From NCBI RefSeq assembly GCF_026151655.1, contig NZ_JAMQPN010000002.1:682001-746000 (forward strand): a stretch of DNA of 64,000 bases, read 5' to 3'. The stretch's first letter is position 1. Each line of letters opens with the position of its first letter. Source of the DNA: Leptospira soteropolitanensis (lineage in GTDB: Bacteria; Spirochaetota; Leptospiria; Leptospirales; Leptospiraceae). Positions 17,996 through 29,192 of the stretch are shown here, in pieces. The position numbers and the translations under genes were made by a program. The notes beneath the pieces are model-generated. The model did no database searches and had not been told where the DNA came from. It saw only the letters and a list, made by a program, of their open reading frames with translations.

Positions 17996-19438
17996 TTATA
18001 ACAAAGCTCCTGGTTGGAAAAAGACCCAACCCACTGTAAAAAACAAACTCAAAAGAAATACCAAAAAGCCTAGGGTTGGCATAGTCGGAAGGTCACGAAC
18101 TCCCGCCACTGCACCTGTTTCTTGTTTCATATAGGATTGGATGGTGATTTTCATGTAGTAGTAGAAGGCCACACAAGAGTTTGCCACGGCCCCAAAAAGC
18201 AGGATGCGGTTGAATAATAAATCCGATTCAGCAATTTTTTGCAAAAGGAAAAGTTTGGTCCAAAATCCGATTAAGGGTGGAAATCCAGCAAATGCTAAAA
18301 AGATAATCGAAAGTGAAAGGGCCGTTAACGGATGTTCTGCGCTCAAATGAGCGATTCCATTGACAGTCACTTCGTGTTTTCCTTGTTCCAAATAGGAAAT
18401 AATAGCAAAAGCAGCCAAATTTAATAGAGAATAAGAAAATAGATAATACAAGGCTTCGAGACCAGCCCCACAAGCGATCCCTGCCACAATATATCCAGCA
18501 TGCGAAATGGAAGAATAAGCTAACATTCGTTTGAGGTTTTCTTGTTTGAGAGCTACAATATTTCCCCAAGTCATGGAAACAAGGGCAATCACTCCCATTA
18601 ATACTTTCCAAGTATCTCCCATCTCACCCACGGGGATATGATTGAATAATACGATCATTAGCCCAAGAGCCGATGCCTTACCGGCACTTGCCATAAAACC
18701 AGTGATGGGTGTTTGTGCACCTTCATATACATCAGGAGTCCAAGAATGGAATGGAACAAGTGCTGCTTTAAAAGACACTCCCACCAAAAAAAGTCCAAAA
18801 CCTAACTTTGAAAAATTGGATTCATAACCTTTTAGAAACAAACCACGAAGTGCTCCGTCTAGGTTTGTGGTTCCTGAACCACCATATAAAAAAGCAATTC
18901 CTAGTAACATAAACCCAGAACTAAAGGTTCCGAGTAAAAAGTATTTCATAGCACTTTCTAAAGAAGAAACGGAAGTACGAGCCATTCCAATCATCACATA
19001 TAATGCAAGCGAAAGGATTTCTAATCCAACAAAGATGACAATAAAATCATATCCAGAAGTGAGAAACATCATCCCCGACAAACAAAATAGAAGGAGAGGA
19101 AAAAACTCAGGAAACAATGTTTTATGTTGAGCGAGAAATGGTGGTGCCACGAGTAAAGTGATAAGCCCCGCAATCAAATAAATTGCACTTAGCCAAACGG
19201 TAAGGGGACTAATCGAAATCTGTGATCCAAAAAATTTACCATACCCAGGAGATCCTGTTGTATGATACAAAGCATACATAGCACCAAGAATTCCCAGAAC
19301 CGAAAGAACCCATAATGGTTTGGAATCTTCTTCTTTGGGAACAAGAAACTGAACAACAAGAGAAAGTAAAGCCACCCCACATAAAATCAACATGGGAGAA
19401 ATTGCTATTAAATCATTGGAGGATGGAGTATATGACAT
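17996..19438 (-). CDS. nuoN: NADH:quinone oxidoreductase subunit N
   Basis: One of the three antiporter-like proton-pumping subunits of complex I's membrane arm. The 480 residues form about 14 membrane helices. The antiporter core is seen in EILSLALYVMIG (conserved Glu of TM5), SFKAALVPFHSWTPDVYEGA (Lys and the broken-helix region) and LKRMLAYSSISHAGY. It is the last gene of the nuo operon, starting 3 nt after nuoM. No strong terminator follows; the nearest feature is the palindrome at 17973-17986. Confidence 0.95.
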   Translation of the reverse strand: MSYTPSSNDLIAISPMLILCGVALLSLVVQFLVPKEEDSKPLWVLSVLGILGAMYALYHTTGSPGYGKFFGSQISISPLTVWLSAIYLIAGLITLLVAPPFLAQHKTLFPEFFPLLLFCLSGMMFLTSGYDFIVIFVGLEILSLALYVMIGMARTSVSSLESAMKYFLLGTFSSGFMLLGIAFLYGGSGTTNLDGALRGLFLKGYESNFSKLGFGLFLVGVSFKAALVPFHSWTPDVYEGAQTPITGFMASAGKASALGLMIVLFNHIPVGEMGDTWKVLMGVIALVSMTWGNIVALKQENLKRMLAYSSISHAGYIVAGIACGAGLEALYYLFSYSLLNLAAFAIISYLEQGKHEVTVNGIAHLSAEHPLTALSLSIIFLAFAGFPPLIGFWTKLFLLQKIAESDLLFNRILLFGAVANSCVAFYYYMKITIQSYMKQETGAVAGVRDLPTMPTLGFLVFLLSLFFTVGWVFFQPGALL

Positions 19439-19441
19439 GGG

Positions 19442-21181
19442 TTAGTTTCCTATTGTCTCTTTTTGGATTGGTTCCAAGTCAAAATCGGACTCAATGGACT
19501 TTTCCAAATTGTCCAAGTTTTCATTCAGATTCGGTTTGTTTTCTTTCACAGAAAGAAAAGTAGGAAGTGCATACTTCGATTGAAAAGATCCCAACCTTTC
19601 TTCAAAGGATAATGGTTCTTTTCCTAAACTTGTATAATCCGAAAATTGCCGACTTACATTTCCACCAAGGAAATCTTTTTGTATGTCCTTTCTTTCTGTT
19701 ATGGATTGTATCGATGCTGAATTCAAATATACATGGGAGGAAGATTGTAAAATTTCTAAAAATGGTTTGGGATAAATTCCAATCCAGAAAATAAAGAAAA
19801 CAAGGGGCGATAAAATTCCCACTTCTCTAAAGGTTAAATCTTTATATGGTTTTGCTTGGATGGTTTTACTCACTCCAAATAGGAATCGTTTTACAAACCA
19901 GAGTAAATAAAGAGCTCCAAGAACCACACCTGTTGCGGCAATGCCACCAAGCCAAAGATTGGATTTAATAGCTCCCATAAGAATGAGAAACTCACCTACA
20001 AATCCATTGGTTCCCGGAAGTCCCACAGAAGATAGAACTGCTATGAGAAAAAAAGTGGAGAACACAGGCATCTGACTAGCAAGTCCACCAAACTCGGCAA
20101 TATTTCGTGTATGAGCTCTTTCATAAATCATCCCAATCATAAGAAAGATCATCCCAGTGGATATCCCGTGAGATACCATTTGTAACATTCCACCCACAAC
20201 TCCTTCGTTGGTAAAAGAGAAGAGGCCCAAGATACAAAATCCTAAATGAGAAAGGGAACTATAAGCAATGATCCGTTTGATATCGGTTTGGACAAGTGCC
20301 GCCATCGAACCATAAACGATACCAATGACTGCAAGGATTTGGATCCAATTCCCAGAAAGTAAACTAGGCTCCGGGAAAAAAGGAATACAGAACCGAATGA
20401 AACCATAAGCACCAATTTTCAGTAATACTCCTGCCAAGTCCACAGAACCAACAGTAGGTGCCTGAGTATGGACATCCGGCATCCAAGTATGGAATGGGAA
20501 TAGTGGGATTTTGATCGCAAATGCTAGAAAAAAACTAAAAAACAAAAACCATTGCAGGGGTTCGGAATACATTCCAAGACTTGCTGTAGACAAAGATTCA
20601 ATCGATGTTTTTCCTGTTTTAAAATATAGGGTGAGTATACCACCTAACATAAACAAGGAGCCAGCCATAGAAAATAAAAAGTATTTTAAAGCAGCTTTGG
20701 TTCTTTCTTCCCCACCCCAAATTCCAATCATAAGAACCATTGGTAATACCATAAGTTCCCAAAATACATAATAGAGGACAAGGTTACCGGCAGCAAAAAC
20801 CCCAAGGACTGCTGTTTCCAAAACAAGTAAACAAATATGGAATTCTTTGATTTTCTTTGGAATGTTGGACCAAGAGGCAATACTCGAAAGAAAAAACATA
20901 AAGGCTGTTAAGGCAAATAAAAGAAGGGAAACTCCATCAAGCCCAACATGGTAATCAACACTCAGTTTGCCCGATAGAATCCAATCAGGAATCCAATGGA
21001 CAAATTGTAATCCTGACTTAGTGGAATCAAAAAAGAAAAAGAGCCCTACAGACAGGATGGTTGTAAATGCAGACGAAAGTGCTGAGATGACAACAACTGC
21101 CCCTACTCGTTTTTGGAATACAATGAGTAAAGAGGAAAGAATTGGTAAAAAGATAATGATCGATAAAATTTGTTCCGGCAC
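19442..21181 (-). CDS. nuoM: NADH:quinone oxidoreductase subunit M, with C-terminal extension
   Basis: An antiporter-like proton-channel subunit of complex I. Typical blocks are YYVFWELMVLPMVLMIGIWG (TM5 Glu), AFAIKIPLFPFHTWMPDVHTQAP (TM7 Lys and broken helix) and IKRIIAYSSLSHLGF. At 579 residues it is longer than usual (about 490-510): the last 90 or so residues after the final helix, from about SSHVYLNS onward, are hydrophilic, with many Asn, Glu and Ser, and resemble nothing known to me. The gene starts 1 nt from the nuoL stop, and its stop is 3 nt before nuoN. Confidence 0.95.
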   Translation of the reverse strand: MPEQILSIIIFLPILSSLLIVFQKRVGAVVVISALSSAFTTILSVGLFFFFDSTKSGLQFVHWIPDWILSGKLSVDYHVGLDGVSLLLFALTAFMFFLSSIASWSNIPKKIKEFHICLLVLETAVLGVFAAGNLVLYYVFWELMVLPMVLMIGIWGGEERTKAALKYFLFSMAGSLFMLGGILTLYFKTGKTSIESLSTASLGMYSEPLQWFLFFSFFLAFAIKIPLFPFHTWMPDVHTQAPTVGSVDLAGVLLKIGAYGFIRFCIPFFPEPSLLSGNWIQILAVIGIVYGSMAALVQTDIKRIIAYSSLSHLGFCILGLFSFTNEGVVGGMLQMVSHGISTGMIFLMIGMIYERAHTRNIAEFGGLASQMPVFSTFFLIAVLSSVGLPGTNGFVGEFLILMGAIKSNLWLGGIAATGVVLGALYLLWFVKRFLFGVSKTIQAKPYKDLTFREVGILSPLVFFIFWIGIYPKPFLEILQSSSHVYLNSASIQSITERKDIQKDFLGGNVSRQFSDYTSLGKEPLSFEERLGSFQSKYALPTFLSVKENKPNLNENLDNLEKSIESDFDLEPIQKETIGN

Positions 21182-21182
21182 C

Positions 21183-23111
21183 TTACACCCCCCTCGTTAA
21201 TAGATACACTAAAATACAAAATGTACCAATGACAACATACAAGGCGTAATCGCCAATAAATCCGGATTGGAGCCTTCGTAGACCATTGGCAATTACTCCA
21301 AAACTCCCTCCAATTCCCAAAAAGAATCGATCGAGGATCTTGGTATCAAAAAAGAAAGCCACTCCTTTCGATAAAAAGAGAAAGGGCCTTACAAATAGAA
21401 AATCATAGATTTCATCGATATAGTATTTGTGAAATAGGATCTTTCTAAATCCTGTATGTTCTTCCAAAATGGCGCTCTGTTTTCTTTGATAAAGGAAATA
21501 GGCAAGGACCAGACCAATGGTGGCAATTCCTACAGAAAACCCAGCTAATGAAAGTTCTACGTCATGTACCAGACTCTTGTGTTCTGCTAGAGTTCCATGA
21601 AGAGAAGCCAATTCATACCCTTTTGACAAAACAGGAGCAAAAAATCTTTCTAAAGCATCAATATGTAAAAAGAAATGTGGAGTCTGTAAAAACCCGGCGA
21701 CCACGGCGCCGGTTGCAAGAAGTACAAGGGGCAGGGTCATAGTCCAAGGAGATTCATGAACTTTGTGATGAGGGTCCGTGTTGTCTTTTCCGAAGAATAC
21801 AACAAAGACAAGTCGGAACATATAAAACGAAGTGAAAAAAGCTGCAACAACACCCATGGTCCAAAGGATAGAACCAAACGCACCGTAGGTGTATGTTTTT
21901 TCTAAAATTAAATCTTTGGAGAAAAATCCAGAGAAAGGAAAAAATCCCGCAATGGCTAGAGTTCCCAGTAAAAAAGTAAAAGAAGTGACTTTGATTTTTC
22001 CGAAAAGCCCACCCATATGTTTGATGTTTTGTTCGTGGTGGAGGGCGTGAATCACTGAACCGGCACCAAGAAAGAGTAAGGCTTTAAAAAAAGCATGTGT
22101 CATTAAGTGGAAAAGTCCTGCCACATAACTCATGCTACCCATGGCAAGAAACATAAATCCAAGTTGTGAAACTGTTGAGTAAGCTAGAATTTTTTTGATA
22201 TCGTTTTGTAAAGTTCCAATGGTGGCTGCAAAAAGAGCTGTTACAGCTCCAATAATGGCAATGAAAAGAGAAGTTTCCGGTGCGAGTAAAAATACAAAGT
22301 TTAGCCTAGCAATGAGAAATATCCCGGCCGTTACCATTGTAGCCGCATGGATGAGAGCAGAAACAGGAGTGGGACCTGCCATCGCATCAGGCAACCAAAC
22401 ATACAAAGGAATTTGAGCTGACTTACCCATAGCTGCAATAAAAAAGAAAAGTGCTACAATGTTTGCATAATTTGCAAACTCACCCATTTCGCTTAAATTG
22501 GTTTGGAGTTGTAAGTATTGTAAACTACCACCTAACCAAAATAAAAAACCCGTGCCTAAAATAAAACCAACATCCCCTATTCGGTTTAGGATGAATGCTT
22601 TCATCCCCGCTTCGGCTGCAGAACTTTTATCGTAGTCAAACCCTATCAGTAAATAAGAAGATAAACCTACCCCTTCCCAACCAAGAAAGGTAAGCACTAG
22701 GTTGTCACTGAGAACCAAGTTTAACATACAAAATATAAATAAATTTAAATAGGCAAAAAATCGGTTATATCCTGCATTCCCTTTCATATATCCCATCGAG
22801 TATAAATGGATGAGAGATCCAATGCCTGTGATGATGAGAGTCATATAAAGAGAAAGTTGGTCGATTTGGTAACCAAAAGAAGACTTAAAATTACCAACGA
22901 CAATCCAGTCAAAAACAGGAACCAAATGTGGTGCGGTTCTTTCCATTGGTCTAAATTCGTTAAACGCACCTAAGGTGATAAGGAATGGAATGAACACAGC
23001 CAAAGTCCCAATGGCACCGGCAAACCTATGAGGGATCCGATCTTTTAAAAGACCGTTGTGTAAAAAACCAAGGAGAGGAAGAAGGACAACTAACGGGAAT
23101 AAATCTAACAT
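21183..23111 (-). CDS. nuoL: NADH:quinone oxidoreductase subunit L
   Basis: The distal proton-pumping subunit of complex I, 642 residues, about 16 membrane helices. It has the NuoL N-terminal block NRFFAYLNLFIFCMLNLVLSDNL, the TM5 glutamate in FLGWEGVGLSSYLLIGF, and the core segment GKSAQIPLYVWLPDAMAGPTPVSALIHAATMV (read as overlapping motifs). The amphipathic lateral helix region is toward the C-terminus (about 540-600), where NuoL is longer than NuoM and NuoN. Spacing to nuoK is 4 nt and to nuoM 1 nt. Confidence 0.95.
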   Translation of the reverse strand: MLDLFPLVVLLPLLGFLHNGLLKDRIPHRFAGAIGTLAVFIPFLITLGAFNEFRPMERTAPHLVPVFDWIVVGNFKSSFGYQIDQLSLYMTLIITGIGSLIHLYSMGYMKGNAGYNRFFAYLNLFIFCMLNLVLSDNLVLTFLGWEGVGLSSYLLIGFDYDKSSAAEAGMKAFILNRIGDVGFILGTGFLFWLGGSLQYLQLQTNLSEMGEFANYANIVALFFFIAAMGKSAQIPLYVWLPDAMAGPTPVSALIHAATMVTAGIFLIARLNFVFLLAPETSLFIAIIGAVTALFAATIGTLQNDIKKILAYSTVSQLGFMFLAMGSMSYVAGLFHLMTHAFFKALLFLGAGSVIHALHHEQNIKHMGGLFGKIKVTSFTFLLGTLAIAGFFPFSGFFSKDLILEKTYTYGAFGSILWTMGVVAAFFTSFYMFRLVFVVFFGKDNTDPHHKVHESPWTMTLPLVLLATGAVVAGFLQTPHFFLHIDALERFFAPVLSKGYELASLHGTLAEHKSLVHDVELSLAGFSVGIATIGLVLAYFLYQRKQSAILEEHTGFRKILFHKYYIDEIYDFLFVRPFLFLSKGVAFFFDTKILDRFFLGIGGSFGVIANGLRRLQSGFIGDYALYVVIGTFCILVYLLTRGV

Positions 23112-23115
23112 AGGA

Positions 23116-23436
23116 TTACCATCTCATCGATTGGAGTTCATCCACATTGGTGGATTTTTTATGCCGGAAAATGGCAATCACAAGCGCCAGTCCCACAGCC
23201 GCTTCTGCCGCAGCAATTGCCATCACAAAGAAAACAATGGTTTCCCCTGAAATATGAGAAAGGGCTTTGGAAAAAGTAACAAACACTAAATTCACAGAAT
23301 TTAAAATGAGTTCCACTGACATAAAGATGATGACGATGTTTCTTCGAATAAGAATTCCAAGTACGCCAATGGAAAACAAGATTCCAGCAAGACCTAATAT
23401 GTAGGAAACAGGAATGTCATTAATGAATTGGTTCAT
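23116..23436 (-). CDS. nuoK: NADH:quinone oxidoreductase subunit K
   Basis: A small membrane subunit of complex I, 106 residues with three helices. The two buried glutamates of the proton path are present at E42 (MSVELILN) and E78 ([11 protein letters not shown]), with the same 36-residue spacing as E. coli E36 and E72. The start overlaps the nuoJ stop by 4 nt. Confidence 0.95.
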   Translation of the reverse strand: MNQFINDIPVSYILGLAGILFSIGVLGILIRRNIVIIFMSVELILNSVNLVFVTFSKALSHISGETIVFFVMAIAAAEAAVGLALVIAIFRHKKSTNVDELQSMRW

Positions 23437-24032
23437 AAAACGTTGTCCTTGGTTTGTTCCACTTCTGTGAGTCTTTTTTTGGCAAGGATCACTGCTCCAA
23501 GAACTGCTACAAGTAGTAAGATAGAAATCATTTCAAAAGGAAGTAAATAGTCCAAGTAAGTAGAGGCACCGACTGTCGCCACATTTCCTTTTGTTTTCAC
23601 ATTTCCTGTCCCTTGGATAGGAAATGAATACTCGGAAAGTACATAACCTTTTCCCATTTGGTCAGAATGAGGAACTCCCGTTGTGAGTGCGCTATATAAC
23701 AAAAAGAAAAATCCTAATGCAAACACCGAAAGTAAAACCAAACGGATTGGGTGTTTTCTATATCGAGACAAGGTTTCTGTTCTTTGTGAAAGTAACATCA
23801 AAACAAAAACAAGGAGAACCATAATGGCGCCTGCATACACTAACACCTGCATGGTGGCTATGAACAAAGCTCCCATAATTCCGTAAATCCCTGCCAAAGA
23901 AAAAAAGGTAAAAACAAGAGATACAGCCGATACCACTGGATTTTTTTGGAAGATGACACTAAGGGCAGTTACCACAGTCACAGTTCCAAAAAAAATAAAT
24001 AATAAAAAGGAAGGAGAAGATTCTATATTCAT
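23433..24032 (-). CDS. nuoJ: NADH:quinone oxidoreductase subunit J
   Basis: A membrane subunit of complex I, 199 residues with five hydrophobic segments. The conserved [20 protein letters not shown] segment (TM3, the pi-bulge helix in complex I structures) identifies it. The frame extends to 24125, but the proper start is ATG 24032, which overlaps the nuoH stop by 4 nt (ATGA); the longer version would run 90 nt into nuoH. The loop between TM4 and TM5 ([17 protein letters not shown] region) is of ordinary length. Confidence 0.93.
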   Translation of the reverse strand: MNIESSPSFLLFIFFGTVTVVTALSVIFQKNPVVSAVSLVFTFFSLAGIYGIMGALFIATMQVLVYAGAIMVLLVFVLMLLSQRTETLSRYRKHPIRLVLLSVFALGFFFLLYSALTTGVPHSDQMGKGYVLSEYSFPIQGTGNVKTKGNVATVGASTYLDYLLPFEMISILLLVAVLGAVILAKKRLTEVEQTKDNVL

Positions 24033-25099
24033 ATAAATAATTTCATCCATCCTTCTTTCCAATAAACTGTGTAAATAGCCGCAAACATCACTGCAAAAAG
24101 TCCCCAAGGGATCATTTTTTTCCAACCCAGTTTCATGAGTTGGTCATAACGAAAACGAGGTAAAGTCCAACGAACCCAAATAAATAAAAAGGCAAAGAAT
24201 AGAACTTTTAAAATGAAAAACCCAAGTCCATAAAATGCTTGGTAAGGAGAACCGGCACCTAATTGAAACGGAACATTGTATCCACCAAAAAAGAGTAAGG
24301 TGGTAAGACAAGACATGGTGATCATATTCATGTATTCAGCTAAAAAGAAAAGAGCAAACTTAAAAGCCCCATACTCTGTATGAAAACCCACAACAAGTTC
24401 CGATTCTGCTTCCGCAAGGTCAAAAGGAAGGCGATTGGTTTCGGCAAACATCGCCGTCACATAAATAAAAAAGGCAACAAACCCAGGGGGAGATAAAATA
24501 TTCCACATATCTTTTTGGGAATCACTAATGTCTGTTAGTTTGAGTGATCCAGTCATAATCACAATCACAACAATGGAAAGTCCCATAGGAAGTTCGTAAC
24601 TAATCATCTGAGCCGTAGAACGAACTCCACCGAGTAATGAGTATTTATTGTTACTAGACCAACCTGCAATCATAATCCCATAAACAGAAAGGGAAGAGAT
24701 GGCAAGCATGTACAATACCCCTGAATCGGGATTAGCAATTTGTAAATCAATCGTTGTGACACCAGTAAGTGCCATAAGCCACTCCGGTGCCGGAAGACTT
24801 CCCCCAAAAGGAATCACAGCCCAAGCCATAATGGCACAAGTCATCGAGATGGTAGGAGCCAAAAGATACATCCCTTTGGATACGTTTTTTGGAAAAATTT
24901 CCTCTTTGGCGATAAATTTGATTCCATCGGCCAGTGGTTGGAAAAGTCCAAAAATTCCGGCACGGTTGGGACCCGGACGATCCTGGATAAAACCAGCAAA
25001 CTTACGTTCGGCGAGTGTGTAATAGGCCACACCCGTTAAAATGATAAAAAATAATGAGAGGATTTTAATTCCCCAAGCAAGTATTAGAGCCCAGTCCAT
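24029..25099 (-). CDS. nuoH: NADH:quinone oxidoreductase subunit H
   Basis: The membrane subunit that forms the quinone-entry site with NuoB and NuoD. It has 356 residues and eight to nine helices. Family blocks: [20 protein letters not shown] (about 30-50), [30 protein letters not shown] with its conserved acidic cluster, and [18 protein letters not shown] near the end. The start is 16 nt after the nuoF stop, the place where nuoG is normally found; nuoI, normally after nuoH, is also absent, since nuoJ overlaps the nuoH stop. Confidence 0.95.
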   Translation of the reverse strand: MDWALILAWGIKILSLFFIILTGVAYYTLAERKFAGFIQDRPGPNRAGIFGLFQPLADGIKFIAKEEIFPKNVSKGMYLLAPTISMTCAIMAWAVIPFGGSLPAPEWLMALTGVTTIDLQIANPDSGVLYMLAISSLSVYGIMIAGWSSNNKYSLLGGVRSTAQMISYELPMGLSIVVIVIMTGSLKLTDISDSQKDMWNILSPPGFVAFFIYVTAMFAETNRLPFDLAEAESELVVGFHTEYGAFKFALFFLAEYMNMITMSCLTTLLFFGGYNVPFQLGAGSPYQAFYGLGFFILKVLFFAFLFIWVRWTLPRFRYDQLMKLGWKKMIPWGLFAVMFAAIYTVYWKEGWMKLFI

Positions 25100-25115
25100 A
25101 ATGTTTCGATGACCT

Positions 25116-26387
25116 TTAGTGAGAGATGCTCACTTCCTTTTTCAATCGAGCCGAGAACTCCCCTTTAAACTTTGTCATCGTTGGACGGACTGCCATAACA
25201 CAAGCATCCGCTAACGGACAGATGGTGGTTCCACCTTCCATATTCCTAGACAAAGAAAAAATGAGTTCTACATCTTTTTCTGTTCCTTCTCCGACTTTAA
25301 TTTTATGGAGAAGGTCTTTTACCCAATGTGTACCTTCCCGACAAGGCGTACATTGACCACAGGATTCATGTGAGTAAAACTCTGCCAATCGGTATGTGGT
25401 TTCCACAAGATCTGCCGATTCGGAAAGAATGATGACTGCCCCGGAACCTAACATGGATTTGAGAGAAGCTATGGATTCATAATCCATAGTTGCAGTCATA
25501 GCTTCTTCTGCTGTGAGAATGGGAGAAGAACTTCCTCCCGGAATCACTGCTTTGAGGGTTCCATCGTTTTTAATCCCACCACAGATATCGTAAATGAGTT
25601 CTTTCATGGGAGTTCCCATTTCGACTTCATAAATCCCTGGTTTTTTCACATGTCCACTGACAGCAAAAAGCCTGGTTCCCGGTGATTTTTCTGTTCCGAT
25701 TTTTTTATATTCTTCTCCCGTCATACGAATGATATGCGGAACATTACAAAATGTTTCCACATTGTTCACAACGGTAGGACAAGCATAAAGACCAGATACG
25801 GCTGGAAAAGGGGGTTTGAGTCTTGGATGGCCCCTCCTTCCCTCAAGGGAATTGATAAGAGCCGATTCTTCCCCGCAGATATAAGCACCTGCTCCGGAAT
25901 ACACAGCCAAATCAAAATCATAACCAAGGCCTAAGATATTTTTTCCAAGAAGGCCTGCTTTGTATGCTTCCTCAACAGCCGCTTCCACAATTCGAATTCC
26001 TTTATGGAATTCCCCGCGAATGTAAATATAACCTTGGTGGGAGTCGATTGCTTTGGCAGCAATGACCATCCCTTCAATCAGCATATGGGGGAATTTTTCG
26101 ATTAAAAGTCGGTCTTTAAAGGTTCCCGGTTCGCCTTCATCCCCATTACAAATTAAGTATTTGGGTTTGTCGGTTTTTGGAATGAAGCCCCATTTGTTTC
26201 CCGTAGGAAAACCGGCACCACCGCGACCCCGTAAACCAGAGTTCTTAACATCGTTTACAATTTGTTCTGCGGTCATTTCCGTCAGTGCCTTTTTTTGGCT
26301 TTCGTATCCGCCGACAGACCGGTAATGGTTTAAAGTATGAGAATCAGCAGCACCAACATGAGTTGTGAGAAGTGTTTTTAATCCCAT
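25116..26387 (-). CDS. nuoF: NADH:quinone oxidoreductase subunit F
   Basis: The NADH-binding, FMN-carrying subunit of complex I, 423 residues. The FMN/NADH glycine loop [15 protein letters not shown] is at 54-68 and [12 protein letters not shown] follows. The N3 [4Fe-4S] cluster cysteines are C343, C346 and C349 ([11 protein letters not shown]) and C390 ([10 protein letters not shown]). All electron-input residues are therefore intact. The gene follows nuoE after one base. The NuoE and NuoF pair is complete, but the next wire-carrying subunit, NuoG, is not encoded in the cluster. Confidence 0.95.
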   Translation of the reverse strand: MGLKTLLTTHVGAADSHTLNHYRSVGGYESQKKALTEMTAEQIVNDVKNSGLRGRGGAGFPTGNKWGFIPKTDKPKYLICNGDEGEPGTFKDRLLIEKFPHMLIEGMVIAAKAIDSHQGYIYIRGEFHKGIRIVEAAVEEAYKAGLLGKNILGLGYDFDLAVYSGAGAYICGEESALINSLEGRRGHPRLKPPFPAVSGLYACPTVVNNVETFCNVPHIIRMTGEEYKKIGTEKSPGTRLFAVSGHVKKPGIYEVEMGTPMKELIYDICGGIKNDGTLKAVIPGGSSSPILTAEEAMTATMDYESIASLKSMLGSGAVIILSESADLVETTYRLAEFYSHESCGQCTPCREGTHWVKDLLHKIKVGEGTEKDVELIFSLSRNMEGGTTICPLADACVMAVRPTMTKFKGEFSARLKKEVSISH

Positions 26388-26388
26388 T

Positions 26389-26877
26389 TTATACCTGCTT
26401 TTCCAATTCGGAAAGAATGGCTTCGATTGATTCCGGCGTTAAGTTTTCATAATATTTGTCGTTGATTTGGGCCACTGGCCCAAACCCACAAGCACCAAGG
26501 CACTGCACTTCATCTACCGTGAATTTTTTATCAATTGTGGTTTCACCCGGTTTAATCCCTAACTTGGAACATACATGTTCGGTGATGGAATCGGAACCAG
26601 CAAGGTAACAAGAGATATTTCCACAAATTTGAATGTGCAACTTTCCCACAGGTTTTTTATTGTACATGGTGTAAAAGGTAGCAACGCCATGAACATGAGC
26701 TAAGGAAATGGGATCTCCAATTCGGTCTGCAATGTATTGCATTCCTTCCTGGTCCACAAAACCTTTGTCAGCTTGTAGTAAAAAAAGACAGGGTAAAATT
26801 AACGAACGTTTGCTCGGAAATTGCGGAATCAACCTCTGGAACCTTATTTCCGAATCTTGTGAAAATTGATAGGCCAT
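26389..26877 (-). CDS. nuoE: NADH:quinone oxidoreductase subunit E
   Basis: A thioredoxin-fold subunit carrying the N1a [2Fe-2S] cluster, 162 residues. The cluster ligands are C85 and C90 (CGNISC) and C126 and C130 (CLGAC). ATG 26877 is chosen: it overlaps the nuoD stop as TAATG, whereas the TTG two codons earlier lies inside nuoD. The upstream helical part contains [12 protein letters not shown], a family block. Confidence 0.95.
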   Translation of the reverse strand: MAYQFSQDSEIRFQRLIPQFPSKRSLILPCLFLLQADKGFVDQEGMQYIADRIGDPISLAHVHGVATFYTMYNKKPVGKLHIQICGNISCYLAGSDSITEHVCSKLGIKPGETTIDKKFTVDEVQCLGACGFGPVAQINDKYYENLTPESIEAILSELEKQV

Positions 26878-28097
26878 TAACAATCCAACTCCCCTGCAAT
26901 GACATTGAGTGAAGACATAGTGGCGATGGTGTCAGCAAGTAAGCCCCCTTTGACAAGTTCCGGGAACGCTTGGTAATACCAAAAACAAGGACGTCTTACA
27001 TGCACTCTCCAAGGAGATTTTTCCCCTTCGGATACCACATAAAAACCGAGTTCTCCATTGGCAGCCTCGGTGGACATATAGTATTCTCCCGGAGGCACTT
27101 TCACTCCGTGCATAATGATTTTAAAATGGTAAATGAGTTCTTCCATATTGTGATACACACGATCTTTGGGTGGAAGGAAAGTGTGTGGAACATTGGCATG
27201 ATAAGGACCTTCTGGAATTCCATCGATAAGTTGTTCGATAATACGCATGGATTGACGCATCTCTTCCATACGAACAAGAGTTCTGTCTAGGGCCGATCCA
27301 TCTTCTCCCACTGGGATATCAAAATCAACTTTGTCATAGAACATATATGGATCATCTTTTCTTACATCCCAAGGAACACCGGCCGCCCGTAGATTAGGAC
27401 CAGAAAATCCATAAGCAATGGCACGTTCTGCCGATAAACCGCCAATCCCTGCGGTTCTTTCATTAAAAATTTTATTACGAATGAGAAGGTCTTGGAATTC
27501 ATCCAAAGCAGGTTTTAGACCTTTGATTACCATTTTGATTTCGGATTGAAATTCAGGATAAATATCACGTTCCATTCCACCCACACGACAGAAAGTTGTA
27601 GTGAGTCTAGCACCCGTTAGTTTCTCTAAAATCTGATAAATATTTTCTCTATGGTGAAACAAATGGAGTAAGCCAGAAAAAGCTCCAAGGTCCACACCCA
27701 TAATTCCATTACAGATGATATGATCCATAATCCGAGATAGTTCCGAGATGATCATTCTTACATAAGTAACACGATCGGGAACTTGGATTTGCATCATTTT
27801 TTCTACAGTGAGAATCCATCCAATATTGTTGAGTGGAGTGGACACATAGTTCATACGATCGGTACAAACTAAGAACTGATTGTAATCGTAACGTTCACCT
27901 AATTTTTCAAAACAACGATGGACATACCCAATGACGGATTCTGTATCCACCACACGTTCTCCATCAATTTGGATTACGTTTTGCAAAATCCCATGAGTGG
28001 CGGGGTGACTGGGTCCCAAGTTAACAAGTAAATGGCCTTCTGGTAGGTCTTTGAATTTTTGACCAAAGTGTTCGGCAGTTTTTTCGTACATTACCAT
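26877..28097 (-). CDS. nuoD: NADH:quinone oxidoreductase subunit D
   Basis: The 49-kDa subunit, descended from the NiFe hydrogenase large subunit, that forms the quinone pocket with NuoB. It has 406 residues; [12 protein letters not shown] carries the quinone-headgroup His, and [21 protein letters not shown] and RRPCFWYYQ (C-terminal end) are family blocks. It starts 16 nt after nuoC; ATG 28097 and ATG 28091 are both possible. NuoC and NuoD are separate genes here, unlike the E. coli fusion. Confidence 0.95.
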   Translation of the reverse strand: MVMYEKTAEHFGQKFKDLPEGHLLVNLGPSHPATHGILQNVIQIDGERVVDTESVIGYVHRCFEKLGERYDYNQFLVCTDRMNYVSTPLNNIGWILTVEKMMQIQVPDRVTYVRMIISELSRIMDHIICNGIMGVDLGAFSGLLHLFHHRENIYQILEKLTGARLTTTFCRVGGMERDIYPEFQSEIKMVIKGLKPALDEFQDLLIRNKIFNERTAGIGGLSAERAIAYGFSGPNLRAAGVPWDVRKDDPYMFYDKVDFDIPVGEDGSALDRTLVRMEEMRQSMRIIEQLIDGIPEGPYHANVPHTFLPPKDRVYHNMEELIYHFKIIMHGVKVPPGEYYMSTEAANGELGFYVVSEGEKSPWRVHVRRPCFWYYQAFPELVKGGLLADTIATMSSLNVIAGELDC

Positions 28098-28113
28098 AAT
28101 GATTTTCTACCGC

Positions 28114-28635
28114 CTAACTGGCAATATCCTCGTTCACATGAATGGTGAGTAAATCTTCAATGAGATAATCTTGTCCCGGACCTTCTAGTGGATAATCTTT
28201 ACGAAGGGGATGTCCAATAAAGTTATCTGGCATAATGAGCCTTTCCATTTGCGGATGGTTTGAAAACGGAATCCCCATTAGGTCAAACACTTCTCTCTCA
28301 GGCCAATTGGCTGCAGGAAAAATACTGACAAGGCTTGGAACCTCTTCCCCTTCTTCCACAGGAACTCGGAGTTGCAATCGGAAGTGTTTGTTTTTGGGAG
28401 AACGGAGTAAATAAACCACTTCAAACCGTGGTTCCCTTTTTCCAAGCCAATCAACAGAAGTAAGATCATTCAAATAAGTGAAGGCAAATTCCGAATGATC
28501 CTTTAACGCTTGTACAACGATTGGAAGGGATTCCTTTTTGATCAAAAAATAAAGTAAATTGGTGTTTATGTCCCTTTGCGGGAGTAAAACTTCCGGAAAC
28601 CGCGAGTTTAAGTATTCGGTAATTTTTTCTTTCAT
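28114..28635 (-). CDS. nuoC: NADH:quinone oxidoreductase subunit C
   Basis: The 30-kDa subunit of the peripheral arm, 173 residues. The C-terminal signature [18 protein letters not shown] followed by RKDYPLEG is diagnostic of NuoC. It connects NuoD and NuoB with the rest of the arm. The start overlaps the nuoB stop by 4 nt. Confidence 0.95.
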   Translation of the reverse strand: MKEKITEYLNSRFPEVLLPQRDINTNLLYFLIKKESLPIVVQALKDHSEFAFTYLNDLTSVDWLGKREPRFEVVYLLRSPKNKHFRLQLRVPVEEGEEVPSLVSIFPAANWPEREVFDLMGIPFSNHPQMERLIMPDNFIGHPLRKDYPLEGPGQDYLIEDLLTIHVNEDIAS

Positions 28636-29192
28636 GCCACTACGAGAGGTTTGTTACGTTCGTTGATTTCTTGGATTTTTCGCATGACTTCTTGGCGTCT
28701 CGCTTCTAATCCCTGGCTTTGTACTTTCTTTTGGAGTTTAACAAGAGCATCAAGGAGTGCTTCCGGTCTCGGAGGACAACCAGGAACATAAACATCCACT
28801 GGAAGGATTCGGTCCACACCTTGTAACACACCATAGGTGTGAAACATTCCACCTGAGGAAGCACAGGCTCCTACTGAAATTACAAATTTTGGCTCTGCTA
28901 ATTGGTCGTATATCTGACGTAAGACGGGAGCCATTTTATAAGTGATGGTTCCAAGAACCAAAATCATATCGGCTTGGCGTGGAGAGAAGGATGGACGTTC
29001 GGCACCGAAACGAGCAATGTCATAATCGGCACAAGAAGTACTCATGTATTCGATCCCGCAACATGCAGTGGCAAAAGGATAAGGCCATAAAGAAAAACTT
29101 TGTCCCCATTGGACTACATTGTCGAGTGTAGCCACTTGGAACATATCGCCAAACATCTCACCCGGTTTGGATAGTGTTTCTGTTAATCCCAT
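28632..29192 (-). CDS. nuoB: NADH:quinone oxidoreductase subunit B
   Basis: Carries the terminal [4Fe-4S] cluster N2, which hands electrons to quinone. It has 186 residues from ATG 29192; the cluster cysteines are C44-C45 ([10 protein letters not shown]), C110 (GACASSGG) and C139 (PGCPPRPE). The frame is open to 29318, but ATG 29192 has GGGAG at the right distance and overlaps the end of nuoA by 10 nt, whereas longer versions would bury 40 residues in nuoA. A charged C-terminal helix (about 155-186) extends beyond the core. Confidence 0.94.
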   Translation of the reverse strand: MGLTETLSKPGEMFGDMFQVATLDNVVQWGQSFSLWPYPFATACCGIEYMSTSCADYDIARFGAERPSFSPRQADMILVLGTITYKMAPVLRQIYDQLAEPKFVISVGACASSGGMFHTYGVLQGVDRILPVDVYVPGCPPRPEALLDALVKLQKKVQSQGLEARRQEVMRKIQEINERNKPLVVA

